Assembly: GCF_002777965.1 (NCBI RefSeq)
Contig: NZ_NGVR01000008.1
Coordinates: 186,001 to 250,000 of the forward strand
Direction of reading: 5' to 3'
Origin: Proteus columbae
Lineage (GTDB): Bacteria > Pseudomonadota > Gammaproteobacteria > Enterobacterales > Enterobacteriaceae
Length of the DNA stretch: 64,000 nt
Under the pieces are notes generated by a model, which saw only the letters and a list, made by a program, of their open reading frames with translations, searched no databases and was not told where the DNA came from. Shown piece after piece: positions 47,657 through 55,239 of this stretch (the stretch's first letter is position 1; every line of letters begins with the position of its first letter). Position numbers and translations under genes: made by a program.

Positions 47657-48820
47657 TTAGAATGCTTGACGGAAAATTTCAATGATCTCTTTTTCATTAC
47701 CTTTACGAGGATTAGAGAATGCATTACCGTCTTTAAGTGCCATTTCTGCCATATATGGGAAATCAGATTCTTTCACACCCAATTCGCCTAAATGTTGCGG
47801 AATACCAATATCCGCAGAGAGGCGAGCGATAGCTGCAATAGCACGTTCCGCAGCATCCATCACGGATAATCCAGTGACGTTTTCACCCATAAATTCAGCA
47901 ATATCTGCAAATTTTTCTGGGTTAGCAATCAGGTTATAACGCAGTACGTGTGGTAACAGCACCGCATTAGCGACGCCATGCGGCATATCATATAAACCAC
48001 CTAATTGGTGAGCCATTGCATGCACGTAACCAAGGTTAGCATTATTAAATGCCATTCCAGCTAAAAGTGAAGCATAAGCCATATTTTCACGGGCTTTCAG
48101 ATTTGTTCCCAAAGCGACAGCTTGACGTAAGTTACGAGAAATTAAACGAATGGCTTGAATAGCTGAAGCATCAGTGACTGGATTCGCATCTTTAGAGATA
48201 TAAGCTTCAACTGCGTGAGTTAATGCATCCATACCTGTTGCGGCGGTGAGTCCAGCGGGTTTGCCAGTCATTAACAGTGGATCATTAATAGAAACAGAAG
48301 GGAGGTTACGCCAGCTCACAATAACAAATTTAACTTTAGTTTTTGTATTAGTCAGAACACAGTGGCGAGTGACTTCACTTGCTGTACCGGCAGTGGTATT
48401 CACTGCAATAATAGGTGGAAGTGGATTTTTTAGTGTTTCAATACCTGCATAATCGTAAAGATCACCTTCATGAGTGGCTGCGATACCGATACCTTTACCA
48501 CAGTCGTGTGGGCTACCGCCTCCCACTGTAATTATCATGTCGCATTGCTCTTTGCGGAACATTGCAAGACCTTCAAGCACATTAGTGTCTTTGGGGTTAG
48601 GTTCAGTACCATCAAATACGGCAACATCAATACCCGCTTCTTTTAGATAACTGATAGTTTTATCTACGGCACCATCTTTTATCGCTCGTAGACCTTTATC
48701 CGTTACCAGCAGGGCTTTTTTACCGCCCAATAATTTGCAACGTTCGCCAACAACAGAGATAGCACCTGGACCAAAAAAGTTAACATTCGGTACCAAGTAA
48801 TCAAACATACGATAGCTCAT
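47657..48820 (-). CDS. dhaT: Iron-containing alcohol dehydrogenase, DhaT type
   Basis: Very close, over all 387 residues, to the 1,3-propanediol dehydrogenase DhaT of Klebsiella and Citrobacter (same length, same N-terminus MSYRMFDYLVPNVNFFGPGA). NAD-binding GGGSPHDCGKG at about 98-108; iron-ligand helix GMDALTHAVEAY, and HAMAHQLGGLYDMPHGVANA. No glycerol dehydratase, DhaR or DhaD is adjacent, so it is an orphan, and it may act on other short-chain alcohols or aldehydes. A methanol/ethanol-type activity is an alternative. Function inferred from similarity only. Confidence 0.85.
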   Translation of the reverse strand: MSYRMFDYLVPNVNFFGPGAISVVGERCKLLGGKKALLVTDKGLRAIKDGAVDKTISYLKEAGIDVAVFDGTEPNPKDTNVLEGLAMFRKEQCDMIITVGGGSPHDCGKGIGIAATHEGDLYDYAGIETLKNPLPPIIAVNTTAGTASEVTRHCVLTNTKTKVKFVIVSWRNLPSVSINDPLLMTGKPAGLTAATGMDALTHAVEAYISKDANPVTDASAIQAIRLISRNLRQAVALGTNLKARENMAYASLLAGMAFNNANLGYVHAMAHQLGGLYDMPHGVANAVLLPHVLRYNLIANPEKFADIAEFMGENVTGLSVMDAAERAIAAIARLSADIGIPQHLGELGVKESDFPYMAEMALKDGNAFSNPRKGNEKEIIEIFRQAF

Positions 48821-49018
48821 GATAAACCTTCCAATATCAGATTATTATTCAGATAAATTAAAGTATTAGTGCATTCTCACCCCATTGGTTATTAAGTCAA
48901 GAGAGGTAGTTCATCAATAAGGTGAATCGATTCGCTTAACTTTGGTTCATTTGATATAAGTCAACGGAATATGCTCATAAGATGACGTGTGGTTAAGTAA
49001 AATAATCATTTTTAACAC

Positions 49019-49036
49019 ATACGGTTTGACAGATAT
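49019..49036 (+). promoter_or_regulatory. ars promoter box 1
   Basis: ATACG-N5-ACAGATAT occurs here and again, with identical spacing, at 49435-49452. This copy overlaps a TTGACA -35 element (49026-49031) with a -10-like TACGTT 17 bases on. Location over the arsR promoter fits an ArsR operator. Confidence 0.6.
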
Positions 49037-49080
49037 GTATTCTGGGTGTACGTTAGGACTTATTCAAGAAAGGAGCAAAT

Positions 49081-49416
49081 ATGGAACCATTGCAATTATT
49101 TAAGGTATTAAGTGATCAAACAAGGCTAGATATTGTGTTGCTACTTAAAGCATCTGGCGAGTTGTGCGTTTGTGACATCTATACAGCTCTAAACTTATCC
49201 CAGCCGAAGACTTCTCGCCACCTAGCTATGTTGCGGGAAAGCGGACTATTGCTTGATTCTAAGCATGGAAAATGGGTTCATTATCGTTTGTCTCCCACAT
49301 TATTACCGTGGGTGAAAAATATTATTGAAATCACTTACGCGACAGAGAAAAATAAAATAGCAGATTTGCTTCGAACTATTGAAAAGAAAGGGACAGTTAG
49401 TTGCTGTTCTGAATAA
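49081..49416 (+). CDS. arsR: Arsenic-responsive repressor ArsR
   Basis: A winged-helix metalloregulator that leaves DNA when it binds As(III) or Sb(III). 111 aa. The arsenic-binding motif ELCVCDIYTALNLSQPKTSRH has the Cys-Val-Cys pair in the recognition-helix region (about residues 31-33), as in E. coli ArsR. The C-terminal tail ends VSCCSE. The first gene of arsRBC; AAAGGAG precedes the ATG. Confidence 0.95.
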   Translation: MEPLQLFKVLSDQTRLDIVLLLKASGELCVCDIYTALNLSQPKTSRHLAMLRESGLLLDSKHGKWVHYRLSPTLLPWVKNIIEITYATEKNKIADLLRTIEKKGTVSCCSE

Positions 49417-49434
49417 AATTTTTTAATTTAACAT

Positions 49435-49452
49435 ATACGAAAAAACAGATAT
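49435..49452 (+). promoter_or_regulatory. ars box 2, between arsR and arsB
   Basis: A second ATACG-N5-ACAGATAT, 416 bases after the first and 37 bases ahead of arsB. It implies a separate ArsR-controlled promoter or an internal operator for arsBC. Confidence 0.55.
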
Positions 49453-49488
49453 AAAAATTAGAAGATGAGTCTTCTGAAAGAGGTTTTT

Positions 49489-50778
49489 ATGTTTATTGCA
49501 GTATTAATATTTGTTCTGACAATCACTTTTGTTATTTGGCAGCCTAAAGGATTAGGGATCGGTTGGAGTGCAACAATTGGTGCATTAATCGCGCTATTAC
49601 TAGGTGTTATTAATCTCCAAGATATTCCAGTAGTTTGGAATATTGTATGGAATGCAACTGCTACATTTGTCGCAGTTATTATCATTAGCCTTATTCTTGA
49701 TGAAAGTGGCTTTTTTGAATGGGCTGCACTTCATGTTGCAAAATGGGGCGGTGGTAAAGGTCGTCTTTTATTTAGCTATATTATCCTGCTGGGTGCATCC
49801 GTTGCTGCACTATTTGCCAACGATGGTGCTGCACTTATTTTAACCCCCATTGTGATTGCAATGTTGCTCGCTCTTGGGTTTAGTAAAGGCACAACATTGG
49901 CTTTTGTTATGGCGGCAGGATTTATTGCAGATACCGCAAGCTTACCTTTAATTGTTTCCAATTTAGTCAATATCGTCTCTGCTGATTTCTTTAATATCGG
50001 ATTTACGGAATATGCCTCAGTGATGGTTCCTGTTGATATTGCCGCTATTATCGCGACATTAATTATGTTGCATTGGTTTTTCCGCAAAGATATTCCTCAG
50101 CTATATGACACCTCTAAATTAGCGATGCCTGCGACAGTGATTAAAGATATAAAAACATTTAAAGCAGGTTGGTTGGTATTGTTTCTGTTATTGCTTGGTT
50201 TTTTTATACTGGAACCGTTGGGTATTCCAATTAGTGTCATTGCAGCTGTTGGTGCCGTAATTTTGTGGTTTGTCGCGGTACAAGGAAAAACGATTAATAC
50301 TCGAAAAGTTTTACGAGGAGCACCTTGGCAAATCGTGATTTTCTCTCTTGGCATGTACCTTGTTGTTTATGGACTACGTAATGCAGGCTTGACTCAATAT
50401 CTGTCAGAAATACTCAACACATTGGCAGAAAAAGGAATATGGGAAGCGACATTAGGAACTGGGTTTATTACCGCATTTTTATCTTCAATTATGAATAATA
50501 TGCCAACTGTTCTTGTAGGTGCTTTATCTATTGAAGGCAGTAATGCAACGGGTTTAATCAAAGAAGCGATGATTTATGCCAATGTCATTGGTGCGGATCT
50601 TGGTCCAAAAATTACACCAATAGGAAGTTTAGCAACCTTATTGTGGCTACATGTATTGTCACAAAAAAATATGACCATTACATGGGGCTATTATTTTAAA
50701 ACGGGCATTATTATGACCATTCCAGTGCTGACAGTAACATTAATTGCTTTAGTACTTAGACTTACTTTCATAAATTGA
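49489..50778 (+). CDS. arsB: Arsenite/antimonite efflux protein ArsB
   Basis: A 12-segment inner-membrane pump that expels As(OH)3 in exchange for protons. It matches E. coli ArsB over its whole length (429 aa from the ATG at 49489, preceded by AGAGG). Sequences such as [20 protein letters not shown] and [20 protein letters not shown] are near-identical. An in-frame start 24 bases upstream lacks support. Ten bases ahead of arsC. Confidence 0.96.
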   Translation: MFIAVLIFVLTITFVIWQPKGLGIGWSATIGALIALLLGVINLQDIPVVWNIVWNATATFVAVIIISLILDESGFFEWAALHVAKWGGGKGRLLFSYIILLGASVAALFANDGAALILTPIVIAMLLALGFSKGTTLAFVMAAGFIADTASLPLIVSNLVNIVSADFFNIGFTEYASVMVPVDIAAIIATLIMLHWFFRKDIPQLYDTSKLAMPATVIKDIKTFKAGWLVLFLLLLGFFILEPLGIPISVIAAVGAVILWFVAVQGKTINTRKVLRGAPWQIVIFSLGMYLVVYGLRNAGLTQYLSEILNTLAEKGIWEATLGTGFITAFLSSIMNNMPTVLVGALSIEGSNATGLIKEAMIYANVIGADLGPKITPIGSLATLLWLHVLSQKNMTITWGYYFKTGIIMTIPVLTVTLIALVLRLTFIN

Positions 50779-50788
50779 TGGTGACATT

Positions 50789-51214
50789 ATGAGTAATATT
50801 ACAATTTATCATAATCCCAATTGTGGTACTTCTCGCAATACGCTTGAAATGATCCGAAATAGTGGAATAGAGCCTGAAATTATCCTTTATCTTGATGCGC
50901 CACCTTCTAAACCTATTTTAGATAAACTTATCACTGATATGGGAATTTCGGCTAGAGCACTATTACGAAAGAATGTTGAACCCTATAATAAATTAGAACT
51001 TGATCATATTAATACGACTGATGAGCAACTTATTGATTATATGCTGAAATATCCAATATTAATCAATAGACCTATTGTTGTCACACCATTAGGAACTCGG
51101 TTATGCCGTCCTTCAGAAGTCGTTTTAGATATTCTTCCAAAAGCACAGAAAGGCGTCTTTTCAAAAGAAGATGGGCAAAATGTTGTCGATGAAAAAGGAA
51201 ATAGGCTGATATAA
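50789..51214 (+). CDS. arsC: Arsenate reductase ArsC (glutaredoxin type)
   Basis: Reduces As(V) to As(III) with glutaredoxin and glutathione. Catalytic Cys12 in HNPNCGTSRNTLEMIR, with the basic cluster Arg60, Arg94, Arg107 of the family apparently kept (NVEPYNKLEL follows Arg60; NRPIVVTPLGTRLCRP has the later two). 141 aa. Last gene of the operon. Together the operon gives resistance to both oxidation states. Confidence 0.95.
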   Translation: MSNITIYHNPNCGTSRNTLEMIRNSGIEPEIILYLDAPPSKPILDKLITDMGISARALLRKNVEPYNKLELDHINTTDEQLIDYMLKYPILINRPIVVTPLGTRLCRPSEVVLDILPKAQKGVFSKEDGQNVVDEKGNRLI

Positions 51215-51247
51215 AAGAGTCTATTAACTATTTTTACGGTAATAGAA

Positions 51248-51270
51248 GCCTCGTTAAGACGAGGTTCTCT
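51248..51270 (+). terminator. Short terminator after arsC
   Basis: CCTCGT / ACGAGG with a four-base loop, followed by TTCTCTT, 35 bases after the arsC stop. Confidence 0.55.
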
Positions 51271-51330
51271 TGTTGCAATTAAGAAGCCAACACCACTAGA
51301 CTTGAGAAAGAAGGAGGGCGGAAACGATAA

Positions 51331-51356
51331 AAAAAACACCCGCAAGCAGGTGTTTT
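51331..51356. terminator. Terminator facing the roxA remnant
   Basis: AAAACACC and GGTGTTTT pair around CGCAAGCA. On the minus strand the stem is followed by a run of T residues, 22 bases after the roxA-remnant stop. Confidence 0.75.
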
Positions 51357-51377
51357 ATTATGCTCAGTAGATATCGC

Positions 51378-52199
51378 TTATTCTTCGAAGTACCAATATC
51401 CTTGATTGATAAATTCGGTTAATTCTGCAACAAAGGCTGGGTTCTTCAATGCTTCACCAAGTTGATCTGCTCCAACTTCTGTAAACTGGCACAATGCATC
51501 TGCTCCCTTCGTTTCTTTGGTAGCCCAAGCTTCTGTATTCACAAAGAAATTCTCTCCGATGCGTAGGACGCGCAGTCCGCTTAATCGGATTAGTTTTTCA
51601 CCATCATTCAGCGCATTCAGTACTTCTTCTGGCTGATAAGGTGGTTCTGAAGGTGCAATATCTAACTCATGACGCGGTGTTGTTGCAAAACGGCCTAACC
51701 ACTGTTCAAAATCACAGGGCTTGTTGATCATCTCAATCATCATGGCACGCAGGCTTTCAACTTCATGAGTTTCCATTATTCCTGCATTGTCGCGAATTGT
51801 CAGGTTTGGATCGCCATAATTGACTCCGCCCAGATCTTTTTCCAGTGCATAATCTGCAAAGCTGCTCAGTAAATCACGGCCATTTGGTCCACGAAAGCCG
51901 ACAGAATAGTTCATGGTATCTTCGAAGGTGAAGCCATCGTGAGGGAATCCAGGCGGGATATATAAAATATCTCCCGGTGCCATTTCCACATCAATAATTG
52001 GCTCAAACGGATCAACATGTAGTAATGCGGGATGAGGGCAGAACTGGCGCATTGGCAGGGCATCACCCACACGCCAGCGACGACGACCCATTCCTTGAAT
52101 GATAAAAACATCATAGTTATCAATATGTGGCCCGACACCACCTCCCGGTACTGAATAGGAGATCATCAGGTCATCAAGACGCCATTCAGGTAACTTTCC
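51378..52199 (-). pseudogene. roxA: 5'-truncated roxA (ribosomal protein uL16 arginine hydroxylase)
   Basis: The C-terminal three-quarters of a RoxA (YcfD) JmjC oxygenase, which hydroxylates an arginine of ribosomal protein uL16. It starts at LPEWRLDDLMIS, so about the first 100 of some 373 residues are missing. The catalytic core remains: HIDNYD (His and Asp iron ligands) and IPPGFPHDGF (second His). GC content reaches 48-62 % in sampled lines, well above neighbours, suggesting foreign origin. A GTG at 52217 keeps the frame open but the resulting first six residues belong to another gene's DNA. The truncated protein is probably not made or not active. Confidence 0.85.
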
Positions 52200-52233
52200 C
52201 GCTTCCAGGCAAACCACTGAAGATGATTAACAT
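52186..52233 (-). pseudogene. N-terminal scar of a P-loop kinase/ATPase gene
   Basis: From an ATG at 52233, preceded by AAAGGACAAGTT, the frame reads MLIIFSGLPGSGK, a Walker A motif, then VT and TGA. The start and Walker A are typical of small P-loop kinases (AAA family). The homology stops where roxA-like sequence in another frame begins, so this is the first 13 codons of a lost gene joined to the roxA piece. Confidence 0.75.
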
Positions 52234-52569
52234 AACTTGTCCTTTAGATAATGATTAGCATAAAACTTGAGTTGTTATTCATGTCTTAGTTAAATGAATA
52301 CGTTTTGACGTCCTTACTGCCGAAAAATATTTTTTTAACTTGATACTATTTAAAGATAGCTTTGTGAGCACATTTACGATAACGGCCAAAGTACCATATC
52401 AACGATGGAAGTTTGATATGGGAATGAAAAGGTATTTGAAAAGAGACAAAAAATCTATATCCAAGACCTAAAAAAAGCATTGGCGAATAAGTCTTAAGCT
52501 AAAAATCGGTCAACATAATCAACCAGCCAAAAACAGAGATTTCAGTGCCTATCCGTATTTAGATACTAA

Positions 52570-52597
52570 GGTTCGCATAATGTATATTATGTTAAAT
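52570..52597 (+). promoter_or_regulatory. dif: dif chromosome dimer resolution site
   Basis: XerC arm GGTTCGCATAA, central TGTATA, XerD arm TTATGTTAAAT. It is identical to E. coli dif except for T instead of G at position 4 (27 of 28). XerCD recombine here, with FtsK, to resolve chromosome dimers, and some mobile elements use the same enzymes to enter. Marks the chromosome terminus midpoint. Confidence 0.95.
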
Positions 52598-52685
52598 TGA
52601 GTTTAATATAGACACAGGATTTATGAACCTTATTAATACCCCACATAATGGCCAATTTCGTATCTTTTTCTTTCATCAGATTTTT

Positions 52686-52718
52686 ATCGATAACACATTA
52701 TTAGTGTTATCGATTTTT
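52686..52718. terminator. Terminator right of dif
   Basis: ATCGATAACAC and GTGTTATCGAT, a perfect 11-bp stem with a seven-base loop, with T residues on both sides. On the minus strand it lies 38 bases after the ArsR-family gene stop. Confidence 0.8.
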
Positions 52719-52752
52719 GGGTTTAATTAGGTTTACTAGATAAACCTTCACC

Positions 52753-53454
52753 TTACTTTTTCACATTAAAATATTGAGCAAACACTTTATATCCCTTTTC
52801 GCTAATGGTCACTTCTCTATATCCTTGATGTCGAGTTAACCACCCTTGTGACTCCCCGTAACTAAGAAAAGTCGCACCAATTTGCCCTCCTAAATGAAAA
52901 CGGCGCTCACTCCAATCTAAACATGGACAACAAATATTACGTGAGCCTTTGGCTTGGAAATCAATACCCATATTTTTAAATCGCTCAAGACCTAGCGTTG
53001 TAATAGTATGACCATCTTCTGTTATCCATTTTTGCTGACAAAGTGAGTGATAAATATCAACAGCGACTTCACCCGCCAAATGATTGTAACAAGTGCGTGC
53101 TTTTCTTAAGTTTTTCGGGGTTGTTATTTTTGCTCGTGAAATATGGTCAGTTGAAAAGCTCATTAAATTTTCAATAACTTTTGCAATATCATCATTGGCT
53201 AATCGGAAGTAACGATATTTACCTTGCGCTATTACAGAAATAAGACCGCTATTGAGTAGTTTCGATAAGTGACTACTTGTCGTAGAAGCTGAAATATCTG
53301 CCACAATGCTAAGTTCAGTGGCTGTCCATGCCCTTCCATCCATTAAAGCACAAAGTATTTTCACTCTGGAAATATCAGATATCGCTGCACCAACAGCAGC
53401 TATTGCTGACTCTACTGTGTGCTGATGTTCCGATTTTATCTCTGATTTAGCCAT
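52753..53454 (-). CDS. ArsR-family transcriptional regulator
   Basis: 233 aa. An N-terminal ArsR-type winged helix (about 12-95: ISDISRVKILCALMDG, TATELSIVADISASTTSSHL, YRYFRLANDD), followed by a C-terminal domain of about 130 residues with cysteines in CYNHLAG and NICCPCLDWSERR. This longer type of ArsR protein is found next to small enzymes or transporters. Lies downstream of the ABM monooxygenase on the same strand (77 bases), so likely regulates it. The ligand is unknown; the CCPC motif could bind metal. Confidence 0.8.
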   Translation of the reverse strand: MAKSEIKSEHQHTVESAIAAVGAAISDISRVKILCALMDGRAWTATELSIVADISASTTSSHLSKLLNSGLISVIAQGKYRYFRLANDDIAKVIENLMSFSTDHISRAKITTPKNLRKARTCYNHLAGEVAVDIYHSLCQQKWITEDGHTITTLGLERFKNMGIDFQAKGSRNICCPCLDWSERRFHLGGQIGATFLSYGESQGWLTRHQGYREVTISEKGYKVFAQYFNVKK

Positions 53455-53531
53455 TTGAAATTTAAGTCCTTTGATGACATGCCATTAATGGTGTAATCAC
53501 GTTATTGTAGTAAGATCTCAAGTCTATTTAA

Positions 53532-53846
53532 TTACAGACTTTCTGCATCAAATGAATATTCGCGAGTCAAAGAAACAATGCTAATTTTGTAAAAATCAAA
53601 AATAGATCCACGGCCTTCTTGTTGTGCGTTTTTATGTGAAATATTTTTCTTCCATTGTAAAACAGCCTCTTCATTTTCCCACCAAGAAAGTGACAATAAC
53701 TTTTCTTCCGTTGATAAACTTTGAAAACGCTCTATTGAGATAAATCCCTCTATATCTTTTAATAATGGTCTTAAGTCAGCCGCTAAAGACAAATAGCGGC
53801 GCTGTTTCCCCGGTTTTATTTTCACTTCAAATATAACAGCAATCAT
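53532..53846 (-). CDS. Antibiotic biosynthesis monooxygenase (ABM) domain protein
   Basis: 104 aa, a ferredoxin-like dimeric alpha/beta barrel of the ABM/YgiN type. IAVIFEVKIKPGKQRRYLSL at the N-terminus, then EGFISIERFQSLSTEEKLLSLSWW and VLQWKKNISHKNAQ, the usual DUF pattern with a conserved W and H. The ATG at 53846 follows AGGAGAATG; GTG at 53849 is alternative. It is ahead of the ArsR-family gene. Members act as quinone, haem or aromatic monooxygenases; substrate unknown. Confidence 0.8.
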   Translation of the reverse strand: MIAVIFEVKIKPGKQRRYLSLAADLRPLLKDIEGFISIERFQSLSTEEKLLSLSWWENEEAVLQWKKNISHKNAQQEGRGSIFDFYKISIVSLTREYSFDAESL

Positions 53847-54051
53847 CACATTCTCCTTTTTGTTTAGTGATAGAGAGTGTACCTATAAAAATAAATAACA
53901 TTTCGATAAGAATTGAAATGAGAAATCTAAATAAATTTAGAAATTAAGTATGACTAAAAAGAAAATAATTCACTTTATAATGAAATCATAAAAAACCAAA
54001 ACATAAGAGTTATTGTTTTATTTGATTGTTTTGCATACTTTGGTTTTTGGT

Positions 54052-54086
54052 AGAAAGAACACCTTAAAAATAAATGTGTTCTTTCT
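54052..54086. repeat. 11-bp perfect inverted repeat after the second deaminase gene
   Basis: AGAAAGAACAC and GTGTTCTTTCT around a 13-base AT spacer, 38 bases past the stop at 54124. Probably a 3' hairpin, with no clean T run. Confidence 0.5.
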
Positions 54087-54123
54087 CATGATTATGATGT
54101 GTAAATCGCTATTTTACGTAAAA

Positions 54124-55104
54124 TTAGCTGAGCTTATCCATTAGCTTTTCACGAACGTCATTAGAAATAAAACTGGCATTAAGAGCATCAATATTACATT
54201 GCTGAAAGTCTTTTTCGTGCCAACCAAAAATATCATGCAATAACTGATACTCTTTATTTAATGAAGTATTGGCAACCGTTCGTGCATCGGTATTAATATT
54301 TAATTTAACACCCTGCTTTTTTAGCTGATTAACTGGGTGTTGGTCTATTTGATCATATATATTGCAGATAATATTACAGCTTGGGCAAACCTCTAATAAT
54401 ATATTTTGAGACTTAAGCCTGTTAACTACTTCACTATCTTCAATACTTCTTACACCATGACCAATTCGAGTAACTTGCAGTTTATCCAATGTTTCAGTAA
54501 CGCTTTCAGCGCCTTTCGCTTCCCCGGCATGAGCAATTAAATTACCACCTGCTTTTTTAACATAATCAAAAGCAGCAATATGATTATCTAAAGGAAAACG
54601 CGCTTCATCTGCGGCTAAATCAAGTGCAACCACGCCTTTATTAAGGTATTCCGCAACCAAATTGGCGGTTTGCTGACTCTCTAATGCACTAAAATGGCGT
54701 AATGTGCATAAAATCAATCCGGCTTTAATATCATATTTTTGAGATGCTTCATTCATTGCTGAAATAACAACTTCAACAACGTCTTTATCTGTTAAGCCTT
54801 GTTTTGTGTGTAATAACGGGGCAAAACGTATTTCAGCGTAAATAACATTGTCTGCTTTCAACTGATAAAACAGATCGTCAACAGCCAGTGTAATTGCTGA
54901 TTTTGTCTGCAAAATATCAATTTGTGGTGTGACTTTACTTAAAAAATCGCCCAAATCAAAACAGGGTTTATGTGCAACAAATTGCTGATTAAACTCGTCA
55001 AAGCTTATGGTTGGATCTAGCTGTTTAATATAAAAATAGCTTAAACAGGTATCTAAATGCACATGAAGCTCAACTTTAGGTAATAAATTGGGATTAAATG
55101 TCAT
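54124..55104 (-). CDS. Adenosine deaminase family protein, divergent paralogue
   Basis: 326 aa. Zinc TIM barrel: HVHLDTCLS at about 14-22 in place of HRHLDGN, HAGEAKGAES, RIGHG, and NTDARTVAN where the canonical enzyme has NTDDP. The first Asp of that motif is kept, the second replaced, as I recall for a Gram-positive-type subgroup of Add proteins. It therefore may deaminate adenosine or a related nucleoside. Divergent from a Crp/Fnr-family gene, with a perfect palindrome between them, so probably under its control. Start ATG at 55104. Confidence 0.82.
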   Translation of the reverse strand: MTFNPNLLPKVELHVHLDTCLSYFYIKQLDPTISFDEFNQQFVAHKPCFDLGDFLSKVTPQIDILQTKSAITLAVDDLFYQLKADNVIYAEIRFAPLLHTKQGLTDKDVVEVVISAMNEASQKYDIKAGLILCTLRHFSALESQQTANLVAEYLNKGVVALDLAADEARFPLDNHIAAFDYVKKAGGNLIAHAGEAKGAESVTETLDKLQVTRIGHGVRSIEDSEVVNRLKSQNILLEVCPSCNIICNIYDQIDQHPVNQLKKQGVKLNINTDARTVANTSLNKEYQLLHDIFGWHEKDFQQCNIDALNASFISNDVREKLMDKLS

Positions 55105-55159
55105 CAATATAGGCTCTAAATATTAGGAATATCATGATAGTAATAATTTCCACCAGCCT

Positions 55160-55183
55160 AAAAAAGGACATATGTCCTTTTTT
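55160..55183. promoter_or_regulatory. 24-bp perfect palindrome
   Basis: AAAAAAGGACATATGTCC followed by TTTTTT, a perfect dyad with core GGACATATGTCC, lies 56 bases from the deaminase start and 57 bases from the Crp/Fnr-gene start. Central position in the divergent promoter suggests the regulator's operator. It could alternatively act as a terminator-like hairpin, but no transcript is expected to end here. Confidence 0.65.
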
Positions 55184-55239
55184 GAAAAGTATGTTATTTT
55201 CGATAATAAATTGCTCATCATCGTGAAAGGAAAATAAAA

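Larger units (their letters stand above)
52234..52752. other. Gene-free stretch containing dif
   Basis: About 520 AT-rich bases without a credible gene. It contains the dif site and a terminator (listed separately). The 335 bases left of dif show no repeat or ORF I can name; no second dif copy was seen in the window. Confidence 0.55.

Noticed and set aside
49776-50354. ORFs antisense to arsB
   Set aside because: Shadows of a conserved transporter gene; no independent evidence.
51037-51345. 102-codon minus-strand ORF overlapping arsC
   Set aside because: Antisense to the conserved C-terminal half of ArsC, with low-complexity hydrophobic content and no support.
51216-51377. Plus-frame sequence EASLRRGSLVAIKKPTPLDLRKK after arsC as a possible gene tail
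   Set aside because: Coherent-looking, but no start codon with a ribosome site was found and it spans two hairpins; too short to support.
52623-52730. 35-codon plus-strand ORF right of dif (MNLINTPHNGQF...)
   Set aside because: No clear ribosome site, no signal or family features, and its end overlaps a terminator hairpin.
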